Positions 20,786 to 29,265 of a stretch of DNA of 55,935 nt are shown here, one piece after another. Positions within the stretch are counted from its first letter, which is position 1. The number at the start of each line of letters is the position of its first letter. The stretch is from an uncultured Opitutia bacterium (GTDB taxonomy: Bacteria > Verrucomicrobiota > Verrucomicrobiia > Opitutales > Opitutaceae). The position numbers and the translations under genes were made by a program. The stretch covers positions 1 to 55,935 of the forward strand of contig CAILHZ010000015.1 of the NCBI GenBank assembly GCA_903834135.1, in the 5' to 3' direction. The notes under the pieces were generated by a model. It ran no database searches. It saw only the letters and a program-made list of their open reading frames with translations, and was not told the origin of the DNA.

Positions 20786-21735
20786 AATACAGATTTCCAA
20801 TTACTGCCAAAAAGTAGCACTTCGGGTTCAAGATTAACTCCAGCGACCTCTGAGACGCGTGCCCTAATATGACGAACGAGTGCAATAACATCAGCACTAG
20901 TTGCACCGCCTTTATTTACTATAAAATTCGCATGCACGTCAGAAACTTCGGCTCCCCCAACTCGTGCTTTTTTCAAACCACTCACATCAATGAGACGTCC
21001 AGCAGAATCGTTTTCTGGATTTTTAAAAATACAGCCTGCACTAGGTTCCCTAGGCTGACTCTCGTGACGTTTTTTGCGATAGACATCAATCTGACGTGAA
21101 ATCACATCTGACTGCTGTGGTGTAGCTGGATTAATGACAGCTCCTAAAGCTATAGCATGATCTAATTCAGAGCAGTGCCTGTAGCCTGTATGAACATCCG
21201 CTTTCTTCAGTGTGTGAAATACGCCGTCTAAGGTCATCAGATCTAACGTTTCTACAACATCAAACATCCAGCCTCCCATTGCTCCAGCATTCATTCGCAA
21301 AGCACCACCAATATTACCTGGAATCCCTTCAAGAAATTCAAATCCAGCTAAGCCTGCTGTTGTCGCAAGTCCGCATAAATTCTTTAAACGAAGCCCTGCG
21401 CCTACTCTAACTTTACGATCGGCTAATACTTCAAATTGCGAAAAATAATCATTCCCTAGATAAACCACAATCGCATCTACACCTGAGTCAGGAACAATTA
21501 GGTTAGAGCCACGCCCTAAAGGAAGTACAGGGATCTTGTTACTAAGCGCATATATGAAAAGTGTCTTTAAATCATCCTTTGATGCAGGCTCTACGTAGAT
21601 GCGCGCTGCCCCACCCAGTCTCATTGTCGTTTTTTGAGCAAGAGCCTCTTCTTGCTTAATCTTAGCACTGGCACTGAGCAGACTTTTAAGATCTGCAGCA
21701 TGCTGATTCCAATTAAACTGTGGTGAGCCGTTCAT
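20782..21735 (-). CDS. murB: UDP-N-acetylenolpyruvoylglucosamine reductase
   Basis: FAD/NADPH enzyme completing UDP-MurNAc. N-terminal FAD domain with TTMRLGGAARIYVEP, LGRGSNLIV and FLEGIPGNIGGALRMNAGA. The active-site Ser is in EPSAGCIFKNP and the catalytic Glu in GVNLEPEVLLFG. The 317-residue length fits type I/II MurB. It lies 34 bp after murG, where murC would usually stand; no MurC sequence is fused to it or present nearby. Confidence 0.96.
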   Translation of the reverse strand: MNGSPQFNWNQHAADLKSLLSASAKIKQEEALAQKTTMRLGGAARIYVEPASKDDLKTLFIYALSNKIPVLPLGRGSNLIVPDSGVDAIVVYLGNDYFSQFEVLADRKVRVGAGLRLKNLCGLATTAGLAGFEFLEGIPGNIGGALRMNAGAMGGWMFDVVETLDLMTLDGVFHTLKKADVHTGYRHCSELDHAIALGAVINPATPQQSDVISRQIDVYRKKRHESQPREPSAGCIFKNPENDSAGRLIDVSGLKKARVGGAEVSDVHANFIVNKGGATSADVIALVRHIRARVSEVAGVNLEPEVLLFGSNWKSVL

Positions 21736-21769
21736 GCGTTACTGTTTAATCCATAGATCATCATACCGG

Positions 21770-22855
21770 TCAAGAGCTTGAAATAACCAAATCTTTAATT
21801 ATCACTTCAAGTGGATTATCCTCACTAAGGACCTTAAGCTTATCCTTAATCTGTGCTAAATTATTTTGGCTTATAAACGTACTTAAAAAAGTCCAGTCAA
21901 GCTCAGTTAACTGCTGTTGTTTAAAAACAACACAGCCTCCCTGTTTTTCAAATACCTCAGCATTTTTTGCTTGGTGATTATCAGCGGCCTGAGGATATGG
22001 GATAAGAATTGAAGGAACCTGGCAGTGAATTAATTCAGCTATACTACCTGCACCAGCACGTGACACCACAAGATCACAGGCATTTAAGAATTCAGGCATC
22101 TTATCGCAGAAAGGAATAAATAATGAACGCAAAGTCCCCCCATCTTGAGCTGTAATTTCAATAATCTCATCAGATCCCTTACCAAGACCTGTGACACATA
22201 GCATCTGAATACCGTGTTCACCCAGTAACTTTACTTGAGTGCGTGCCCAGGTGTTAAGTGCTAATGCGCCCTGACTGCCTCCAAGCACCCCAATAACAAG
22301 ACGATCGGCACTTAGACCAAAACAGGCACGAGAACTTTGCCTATCTAGCAATTTAATTTCGCGTCTAACAGGCATTCCTACATGTACAATAATACTTGAT
22401 TTAATCTGAGGCAGTTTAACTCCAGCAGGTAAATAAATACGCTGAGCTAGACGTCCCAAGGTGCGCATCGCAAGACCTGGAACTTGATTAGATTCATGCA
22501 AACAAACCCTGATAGCACTTCGACGTGCTGCTAGAATAATTGCAGCTGAAGTAAATCCACCAAAACCAATGACAGCTTTTGGTTTAAACTGCCTCACCAA
22601 TTTTAAACACATAAGAAGCGCTTGTGTTTGAGTGAAAACACAGCGCAAAAACCCTAGAGGTTTCCACGTGAACCCGGTACCCGGTATAGCTTGAAAAGTT
22701 AACTGAGGATATTTTTCACTTAACTTTGAATCTACTTTTTTCTTACTAATTAAAAGTATAACACTATGCCCTTGCTGGGTTAAGGCTTCAGCTAGTGCAA
22801 TTCCAGGAGATAAATGTCCACCTGTGCCGCCACAGGAAATTAAGAATTGGCTCAC
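21770..22855 (-). CDS. murG: UDP-GlcNAc:MurNAc-pentapeptide-lipid GlcNAc transferase
   Basis: Peripheral inner-membrane GT-B enzyme converting lipid I to lipid II. It has the G-loops ISCGGTGGHLSPGIALAEAL and VLGGSQGALALN and the donor-binding VVSRAGAGSIAELIHCQVPSILIPYPQAADNHQ. The length is 361 residues. The GTG start overlaps the ftsW stop as GTGA, so the two are coupled. Confidence 0.96.
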   Translation of the reverse strand: MSQFLISCGGTGGHLSPGIALAEALTQQGHSVILLISKKKVDSKLSEKYPQLTFQAIPGTGFTWKPLGFLRCVFTQTQALLMCLKLVRQFKPKAVIGFGGFTSAAIILAARRSAIRVCLHESNQVPGLAMRTLGRLAQRIYLPAGVKLPQIKSSIIVHVGMPVRREIKLLDRQSSRACFGLSADRLVIGVLGGSQGALALNTWARTQVKLLGEHGIQMLCVTGLGKGSDEIIEITAQDGGTLRSLFIPFCDKMPEFLNACDLVVSRAGAGSIAELIHCQVPSILIPYPQAADNHQAKNAEVFEKQGGCVVFKQQQLTELDWTFLSTFISQNNLAQIKDKLKVLSEDNPLEVIIKDLVISSS

Positions 22856-24018
22856 GCCACTACCTCCTGCATGTGACGCTTCTTTTCATTAAGGCCAGTC
22901 CTACTCCAATTTCTTGAGGTATTAATAAGAACCCCTAGTAAAATCCCCATCAAAAGTAAATTTGAAAGCCCAGCACTGATAAAGGGTAGTGACATGCCCT
23001 TGGTGGGAAACACACCCGTCACAACACCAATATTACTAATCGCTTGATAGCAGATTAGTAAGACGCAACCCGTAGCTAATAAAAAATGAAAAAGATTAGG
23101 TGCACGTCGTACATGCAAATACCCAGCTATAAAAATTATAGTATATAACCCTACTATACCTCCGGTATACCAAAGTCCTAGTTCTTCACCTACTACAGCG
23201 AGAATAAAATCAGTATGTGCCTCAGGTAAGAAATTAGATTGCTGGCGGCCTTGGCCAAGACCTTCGCCATTAACACCACCCGCTGCAAAAGCTGCAAGCG
23301 ATTGATACAATTGATATGTACCTGCTTTTTTATTAGCCTCTACATCCATATAAGCTAAAAGTCGTCGCTGACGATTTGGATTATGCATGACGAGAAGCAC
23401 GAATGCCAAAAGAACCAAAAGAATACTAGGTACCGTATAGATCCATTTAGCACCTGCTAAAAAAAAGAGCGTCGCACCCACCGCTATTACAAGAGCTGTA
23501 GTGCCGAAGTCAGGCTCACATATTATTAAGATAGAGAAAGACAGAATAATTCCAGCTGGATATAAAAAACCAAGTTTCCACTCTTTTAACTTTGTTTGCT
23601 GTAGTGCTAGATAATGAGCCAAGCAGAAAACCATACCAAATTTGGCAAATTCAGAAATTTGCACCCGCAAGGATCCAACGCCTAACCAGCGACGACTTCC
23701 ATTAACCCTAATTCCAATATGTGGAATCAGAACTAAGAATAATAAAAATAGAAGTGCTCCGAAAATATACCATACGTACTTGCGTAGTTGATCGAGATTC
23801 ACCTTCACCGTCGTGATACAAAGAGCAATTGCGCCACCTATACCCAGTAACTGCTTGTTTAAGTAAAAGTAAGGACCCTGTTTAAACGAAGCACTTGCAC
23901 TAAATAATATCGTTAGTCCTAAGATCGTTAGCCCGATTGCACAAACGACAATAACAACAACCGGGTCGGGCAAAAAACGTGCAGCACCTTTTTCACGAAC
24001 CTGAGGTAGATCGTTCAT
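22852..24018 (-). CDS. ftsW: septal peptidoglycan polymerase FtsW
   Basis: SEDS-family polytopic glycosyltransferase that polymerises lipid II at the septum with FtsI. The 388 residues hold about ten hydrophobic spans. Family landmarks are LFSASASFKQGPYFYLNKQL, NGSRRWLGVGSLRVQISEFAKFG, ICEPDFGTTAL, GLGQGRQQSNFLPEAHTDFILAVVGEELG and LPFISAGLSNLL. It is complete. It lies 21 bp after the LysM lipoprotein gene and overlaps murG by 4 bp. Confidence 0.96.
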   Translation of the reverse strand: MNDLPQVREKGAARFLPDPVVVIVVCAIGLTILGLTILFSASASFKQGPYFYLNKQLLGIGGAIALCITTVKVNLDQLRKYVWYIFGALLFLLFLVLIPHIGIRVNGSRRWLGVGSLRVQISEFAKFGMVFCLAHYLALQQTKLKEWKLGFLYPAGIILSFSILIICEPDFGTTALVIAVGATLFFLAGAKWIYTVPSILLVLLAFVLLVMHNPNRQRRLLAYMDVEANKKAGTYQLYQSLAAFAAGGVNGEGLGQGRQQSNFLPEAHTDFILAVVGEELGLWYTGGIVGLYTIIFIAGYLHVRRAPNLFHFLLATGCVLLICYQAISNIGVVTGVFPTKGMSLPFISAGLSNLLLMGILLGVLINTSRNWSRTGLNEKKRHMQEVVA

Positions 24019-24039
24019 GAGGTACTGTTGCCACTAAAC

Positions 24040-24924
24040 TTAGTTACCTGGAGTAGGCTGTATTTGGATCGTAGGAACATCAGGTGCAGCATTTGCAGCA
24101 GCTGGTGAAACAGGAGTAGCTGATTCACTTGCTCCAGTACTAATTGTCGGAATTGCGATTGTAGGAACAACAGCAGCAGCAGCTTTAGTTAAATGTCCTC
24201 CTGAAGGTATAGCAAGAATTTGACCGGCATGGATACTCTTAGGATCTGATATGGAATTAGCTATAGCTAGTTCACTAATCTTTACATGATACTTACGTGC
24301 AATTGATCCCAAAGATTCGCCAGCTTTGACTGTATACTTTGTAGAAGAAGCTGATGCAGCTGGTGCTGGATTTGCATTCGCTGCAGACACCAGAGTGTTT
24401 TGCTCACTTACTGGTGAAGCTGATGCAGCAGTGGTTGCTTGAGGTTTATTTGGAATAAGTAATTTTTGGCCAACCCGTAAACTTGTATTACGGCTTAAAT
24501 TATTTGCGGAAGCTAGGTCAGCTACTTTGAGATGATTCTTTTTTGCGATCGTCCATAAATTATCACCGCTGACTACAGTGTAAGAATTTGCAGCTACAAC
24601 ATCACTCACGGGCTGAGCAACTAAAGCTGTTTCAGTTGGGGTATTTGGACGTGTTGGACTAAATGTGATTGCAGGTGCAAGTCCCTCTTCAGCTGGAGCG
24701 GGAGTAGTTGCTGGTGCTGGCACATTTAAGGCGACAGCAGGTGTAGCTGTATCAGTAGCCGCTGCCACTGGTGCTGCTGCTACTGCAGGTGTTTCCTGCT
24801 TTGCAGAAGTAGCTTCTGCTGTTGGAGCCTTAGAAGTTGAACTGCAGCCAGGTACTGCAAAAAGGAGCAAAAAGAAAAGCGCGTGAATGCCCGCGACTAC
24901 TCCGATAATTTTCATTATTTTCAT
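24040..24924 (-). CDS. LysM-domain lipoprotein
   Basis: Probable peptidoglycan-binding lipoprotein. The N-terminus is a lipoprotein signal with the lipobox AVPGC (Cys at about residue 27). A long Ala/Pro/Thr-rich stretch (30-110) follows, then two LysM modules: NSYTVVSGDNLWTIAKKNHL... (about 112-160) and TKYTVKAGESLGSIARKYHV... (about 195-242), joined and followed by Ala-rich linkers. It sits inside the dcw cluster between mraY and ftsW, next to the place where murD is usual. Its position suggests a division-linked envelope role; the sequence gives no catalytic domain. Confidence 0.87.
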   Translation of the reverse strand: MKIMKIIGVVAGIHALFFLLLFAVPGCSSTSKAPTAEATSAKQETPAVAAAPVAAATDTATPAVALNVPAPATTPAPAEEGLAPAITFSPTRPNTPTETALVAQPVSDVVAANSYTVVSGDNLWTIAKKNHLKVADLASANNLSRNTSLRVGQKLLIPNKPQATTAASASPVSEQNTLVSAANANPAPAASASSTKYTVKAGESLGSIARKYHVKISELAIANSISDPKSIHAGQILAIPSGGHLTKAAAAVVPTIAIPTISTGASESATPVSPAAANAAPDVPTIQIQPTPGN

Positions 24925-25001
24925 GGTGAAATTGTTAAGGATTATACAACAAATTGAAACAAAAAATCTGCTTAAAATGATAAAGATTATACTCGATGCT
25001 T

Positions 25002-25169
25002 TTAGTTACAGGCCTGTGCTGCATTTTTAAGACAATAAGCCCCCTTCAACATGCCCGTTAAGGCCAAGTAAGTGTTTAAAAGCTCAACCTGAGCCTTCGA
25101 ATCCTCTTTTGGTCTATTTGTAGCACTTTCAAAAAAGGCAGAAATAATTGATAAGTATACTTGTGCCAT
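25002..25169 (-). CDS. small conserved-position protein, 55 residues, function unknown
   Basis: Below usual length cut-offs. The ATG at 25169 lies 2 bp after the mraY stop, and the frame is open for 55 codons to TAA at 25002. The protein starts MAQVYLSIISAFFESATNRP and ends LKNAAQACN. It looks like two helices joined by a charged turn (KEDSK), with two Cys (residues 46 and 54) near the C-terminus. It has no signal peptide or clear membrane span, and I recognise no family. The tight spacing matches the other dcw genes, which supports a real coupled gene. It is not a visible remnant of murD. Confidence 0.6.
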   Translation of the reverse strand: MAQVYLSIISAFFESATNRPKEDSKAQVELLNTYLALTGMLKGAYCLKNAAQACN

Positions 25170-25171
25170 GT

Positions 25172-26284
25172 TTAACGTAATTTAAGCGTTCCAAGACCAG
25201 CAATTGCACAGATTAAAGAGATAACCCAAAACCTAAGAACAACCTTGGTTTCAGGCCATCCTTTACGCTGAAAATGATGGTGAATCGGTGCCATAAGAAA
25301 ATAGCGCTTACCCTCCCCTGTACTGCGTTTAGTATATTTAAAGTAGCCAACCTGTATAATCACAGAAACGGCTTCCCAGACAAACACTCCACCCACGATT
25401 ACAAGTGTCAGAGGTTGTTGAACCATAAATGCAATAATACCAATCAAGCCACCAAGTGCTAGAGAGCCTGTATCTCCCATAAAAACTTCTGCGGGATGTG
25501 AATTATACCAAAGAAATGCAATACCAGCTCCTATAATTGATCCGCATACGACCGTTAACTCATCAGTTCCTGGTACGTGACCAATAAAAAGATATTCAGC
25601 TATAGTAATACGCCCTGCTGCATAGGCCATAATGCCATAAACTAGTGCTACTGATATCGTACATCCTATTGCTAGACCATCTAAGCCGTCCGTTAAGTTA
25701 ATCGCATTTGAAAATCCTACGATCCAAAAATAGATTAAGACAAACAAAGCAATAAGTGGCATAGAAGCTATTACTGGATGTTTAATAAATGGCACCCATA
25801 ATTCTCTAATCTTTAAGGCACTCATCGGATGCATACATAAAATAACAACCGCTATGATAGTCGTTAGAGTCTGCCATAATATTTTCTCTTTTGAAGATAT
25901 CCCATCCCTACTCTTACGAATCACTTTGAGGTAATCATCCCTAAATCCGACTGCAGTGAGTGCTGTGAATACAAATAATGATACAATTACCCACACATTT
26001 GGTGCAGCCCAAAGTAGAGAACTGACAAATACGGATATAAAAATAAGCAACCCACCCATAGTTGGTGTATTTTTTTTATCAAAGCGTGTCGCAAGATCCC
26101 CGGTCCTATCATCATCATAGTGCTGACCAAATTTAAGCGTACGCAAACGGCTTATAAGCCAAGGTCCAATAATAAAGCCAATTAATGCTGCTGTTCCTGT
26201 GGCACAAAGCGTACGCAAAGTGACATACCTCAAAAGGCGCAAAGGACCAAATGTTGTAAAATAGTGAGCGAGGTAGCTTAACAT
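25172..26284 (-). CDS. mraY: phospho-MurNAc-pentapeptide translocase
   Basis: Ten-span inner-membrane enzyme that makes lipid I from UDP-MurNAc-pentapeptide and undecaprenyl phosphate. The 370 residues include KKNTPTMGGLLI, the Asp pair in GFRDDYLKV, SNAINLTDGLDGLAIG, FLWYNSHPAEVFMGDTGSLALGG and the C-terminal MAPIHHHFQRKGWPETKVVLRFW. It is complete, with an ATG start 6 bp after murF. Confidence 0.97.
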   Translation of the reverse strand: MLSYLAHYFTTFGPLRLLRYVTLRTLCATGTAALIGFIIGPWLISRLRTLKFGQHYDDDRTGDLATRFDKKNTPTMGGLLIFISVFVSSLLWAAPNVWVIVSLFVFTALTAVGFRDDYLKVIRKSRDGISSKEKILWQTLTTIIAVVILCMHPMSALKIRELWVPFIKHPVIASMPLIALFVLIYFWIVGFSNAINLTDGLDGLAIGCTISVALVYGIMAYAAGRITIAEYLFIGHVPGTDELTVVCGSIIGAGIAFLWYNSHPAEVFMGDTGSLALGGLIGIIAFMVQQPLTLVIVGGVFVWEAVSVIIQVGYFKYTKRSTGEGKRYFLMAPIHHHFQRKGWPETKVVLRFWVISLICAIAGLGTLKLR

Positions 26285-26290
26285 AGTATA

Positions 26291-27658
26291 TTAATGCGTT
26301 CCTGATGTGGTGACTAAATTAGGAATAAATTTTTCAAGGGCGTAACGACGACTACCTTTCATAAAGATAGCGCCAGTAAAAGCCTCAATTTGCTTACTAA
26401 TATCCTCAGGCTTTGGATTTATTTGTATATGGCTTACTTTAAGTTGAGTCGCAATGTGCGTAGCATTATCTCCGAGTAAAATAACATGATCCGCTGGCTT
26501 AAGGGTAAGATTTTTTCCAAATTGTATGTGATACTCTACAGCTTGAGTGCCTAATTCTTCCATACAACCGATCACAAATAAACGCTGGGTATAGTCAGTA
26601 CTCACACGTTCAAAACTCTGAAGTGCATCCATCATTGAGGCAGGATTAGCGTTATAACAATCCAGGTAAATGAGTCTGGTACTATCGTGAATAATTTGCC
26701 CTCTTAATCGCGGAGTACTCCAGCTCTTTAGTCTCTCATTGAGTAGTTTACTTGGGACACCAAAATCAAGTGCAGCAAATAACGCCAGTGCTACATTAGA
26801 AGCCATACCTGCACTCACACGTGGTAGACTAAACGATATATTCGGTGCATTACGCCCTACTAGATTGATCTCTGTGGTTAGACTATGATGCGTAACTTTC
26901 GCGCCCACTTCACTTGTATGATCACCTACTGCACAAGTCTTTCCGGGAAGTGACTTAAAAGCATTAAACTGTAAGCAATCACTAGGAAAGAATGCCGTAC
27001 CACCTTTTACAGAACGAAGTAAAATTGATTTTTCATTCGCTACTCCGTCTAAAGATCCAAGTCCCTCAAGATGTGCAGCAGCAATTAAGGTTAATAGTGC
27101 AGCATCTGGCTCGATCATATCTGCAAGCATTTGCATTTCATTTGGACCACTAATACCTGCTTCAATGACAGCGTAGGCATGCTTGGATAAATCAATGCGT
27201 GTGAGCGTAAGCGGAACTCCTAAATAATTATTTAAATTTCCTTCAGTAGCCAATACCCCAACCCCATCCTTGGCACCCAAGAGCAAAGCCAAGAGCTCTT
27301 TGGTAGATGTCTTACCTGCACTTCCAGTAATACCTACAACTTTACCTTTAAACAAACGTCTATGCTCTTTCGCAATTACCTGAAAGGCATTAACTGAATC
27401 CCCTACAATTAATTGTGGCAAGTCTACACCAGGGACAATCCGCTCAACTAAAGCACATGAGGCACCGGCTTTTTGTGCATCATTTAAAAAATTATGGCCA
27501 TCGCGTTTATCTGTCTTAATAGCGACAAACATTTCTCCCTGAACTAAGTGACGTGTATCTAAGCCGAAACCCGTAATCGCACTACCAGGCAAAGTATTCC
27601 AATGTCCTTTAGTCCAAGCTGCGAGTAACTCGTAAGAAAATATACTCACTGATTTCAA
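26291..27658 (-). CDS. murF: UDP-MurNAc-tripeptide--D-Ala-D-Ala ligase
   Basis: Adds D-Ala-D-Ala to the nucleotide-bound muropeptide. Three-domain Mur ligase: N-terminal substrate domain (GFGLDTRHLVQGEMFVAIKTDKRDGHNF), ATPase domain with P-loop VGITGSAGKTSTKELL, and a C-terminal domain starting near YLDCYNANPASM. The 455-residue length is normal. The start is TTG, overlapping the murE stop as TTGA, with a GTG three codons later as alternative. It is part of the murE-murF-mraY block. Confidence 0.95.
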   Translation of the reverse strand: MKSVSIFSYELLAAWTKGHWNTLPGSAITGFGLDTRHLVQGEMFVAIKTDKRDGHNFLNDAQKAGASCALVERIVPGVDLPQLIVGDSVNAFQVIAKEHRRLFKGKVVGITGSAGKTSTKELLALLLGAKDGVGVLATEGNLNNYLGVPLTLTRIDLSKHAYAVIEAGISGPNEMQMLADMIEPDAALLTLIAAAHLEGLGSLDGVANEKSILLRSVKGGTAFFPSDCLQFNAFKSLPGKTCAVGDHTSEVGAKVTHHSLTTEINLVGRNAPNISFSLPRVSAGMASNVALALFAALDFGVPSKLLNERLKSWSTPRLRGQIIHDSTRLIYLDCYNANPASMMDALQSFERVSTDYTQRLFVIGCMEELGTQAVEYHIQFGKNLTLKPADHVILLGDNATHIATQLKVSHIQINPKPEDISKQIEAFTGAIFMKGSRRYALEKFIPNLVTTSGTH

Positions 27659-29265
27659 TTTCTTAGCTGTTTTTCTGCGATCAGTTCTCTAGCAATCTGA
27701 CGATCATCCCAAGGAATCATGGTACCAGATAACTCCTGGTAACTTTCATGGCCTTTACCGGCAATCAAGATAGTATCTCCTTCTTTAGCTACATCAAGTG
27801 CTACACTAATCGCTCTACGACGATCTTCTACCCAAGCTATTCTAGATTCACTGGTAGCCCCTGTTTTCATATCTGAAAAAATATGTTCTACAGCTTCACC
27901 ACGGGGATTATCTGCAGTCGCAAATGAAAAATCTGCAAACTCCTGAACTGATTTAACCATTAAAGGTCGTTTGGAACGGTTTTTATTTCCGCTACAGCCA
28001 AATACCACTAAGAGCCTACCTGAAGTAATCGGTCTTAGCATGCCTAAGGCATTACGCAGCGCATCATCAGTGTGAGCTGAATCTACAAATACACTATAGC
28101 TTTGACCAGCATCTATGCGTTGCATGCGGCCAGGTACACTTTCAAAATGCTTTAACCGTTTTATAAAAATTGATGGATCTCTATCCATACTCCACGCAGT
28201 CGCAGTTGCAGAAAGTAAATTAGCGACATTGTATTCACCGATTAGAGGTGACTTGAAAGCAACTTCATTGCGTCCACCATCAGCTCTAGGCCAAGTAATA
28301 ACACCACGTGTAGTGGTTGCAGAGTAAACCAGCTTCTCAGCACGTACTGCTGCATGAGCCCCCAGACCTGTCGTTACTAATCGTACCTGAGGAGCTTCAG
28401 TTGATATTATATCCGCTAAGCGCTTACCATATAAGTCATCGACATTCACTACTGCCACACTTGGAGTGTAACCTAACTTTCCTACAAAGAGTCCAGATTT
28501 TACACGAAAGTACTCTTCCATACTGCCATGATAATCTAGATGATCTTCACTTAGGTTTGTAAAGACAGCTACGGAAAATTGTAGTCCAAGGACACGCTCT
28601 TGGTCTAATCCATGAGAGCTAACTTCAAGAACAGCACTGCGACATCCAGAATCGCGCATCTGAGCCATCATTCCATAAATATCTAACGCTTCGGGCGTTG
28701 TCTTAAACGCAGGTACACTACGCGCACCCAAATCATAACTCACAGAACTTATCATGCCCACACGTTCATTCGCATTTAAAAATGAACGAAGTAAATAGCT
28801 TACCGTTGTCTTGCCGCTTGTTCCAGTAACCCCTACTACACGCAGTGACTTATCAGGTGACTTATAATAGCGCTGAGCTACACGAGCTAGGGATTCTCTA
28901 ACATTTTTTACATGAAGGAGCGTTATTTTACTTGGAATAACTTTCGGCATGGTTGCTGTCACAATCGCTACGGCCCCACGACTCATCGCTTCATCAATAT
29001 GTGCAAGCGCGTTTGTAGCAACACCTGGAACAGCAAAGAAAATATTACCTGCCACAACGCGGCGACTATCCACAGCTAAACCTGAAATCGGACAATCTAG
29101 ATTTCCTTTTACAGCTAATACTTCATCCTCACTGAGATAATCAGAGAGTTTGGGTGCACGTGCTATAAAACTCTTGAGCGCTTTAGTTTCACGTGAAGTA
29201 CGTGCTTTCGTTTTTACACCAAAAGCGTGAATTAAGGCGTAATCCTGTGTCAGGTAACCAATCAT
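27655..29265 (-). CDS. murE: UDP-MurNAc-L-Ala-D-Glu--meso-diaminopimelate ligase
   Basis: Adds the third stem-peptide residue. The P-loop is VVGVTGTSGKTTVSYLL, with the Mur-ligase segments VFTNLSEDHLDYHGSM and FVDSAHTDDALRNAL. The C-terminal DNPR motif (FATADNPRGE) is the known determinant of meso-diaminopimelate, which predicts Gram-negative-type peptidoglycan. The 536 residues include about 35 extra at the N-terminus before the SxxD-type Mur domain. The ATG start overlaps the ftsI stop as ATGA. Confidence 0.96.
   Translation of the reverse strand: MIGYLTQDYALIHAFGVKTKARTSRETKALKSFIARAPKLSDYLSEDEVLAVKGNLDCPISGLAVDSRRVVAGNIFFAVPGVATNALAHIDEAMSRGAVAIVTATMPKVIPSKITLLHVKNVRESLARVAQRYYKSPDKSLRVVGVTGTSGKTTVSYLLRSFLNANERVGMISSVSYDLGARSVPAFKTTPEALDIYGMMAQMRDSGCRSAVLEVSSHGLDQERVLGLQFSVAVFTNLSEDHLDYHGSMEEYFRVKSGLFVGKLGYTPSVAVVNVDDLYGKRLADIISTEAPQVRLVTTGLGAHAAVRAEKLVYSATTTRGVITWPRADGGRNEVAFKSPLIGEYNVANLLSATATAWSMDRDPSIFIKRLKHFESVPGRMQRIDAGQSYSVFVDSAHTDDALRNALGMLRPITSGRLLVVFGCSGNKNRSKRPLMVKSVQEFADFSFATADNPRGEAVEHIFSDMKTGATSESRIAWVEDRRRAISVALDVAKEGDTILIAGKGHESYQELSGTMIPWDDRQIARELIAEKQLRN

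Noticed and set aside
24665..24886. Ala/Gly/Val-rich ORF on the plus strand
   Set aside because: It is antisense to the Ala/Pro-rich part of the LysM lipoprotein; its composition is explained by that gene.
24925..25171. murD pseudogene between mraY and the LysM gene
   Set aside because: The stretch codes for an intact 55-residue ORF without Mur-ligase motifs, and it is far too short for a decayed ligase.
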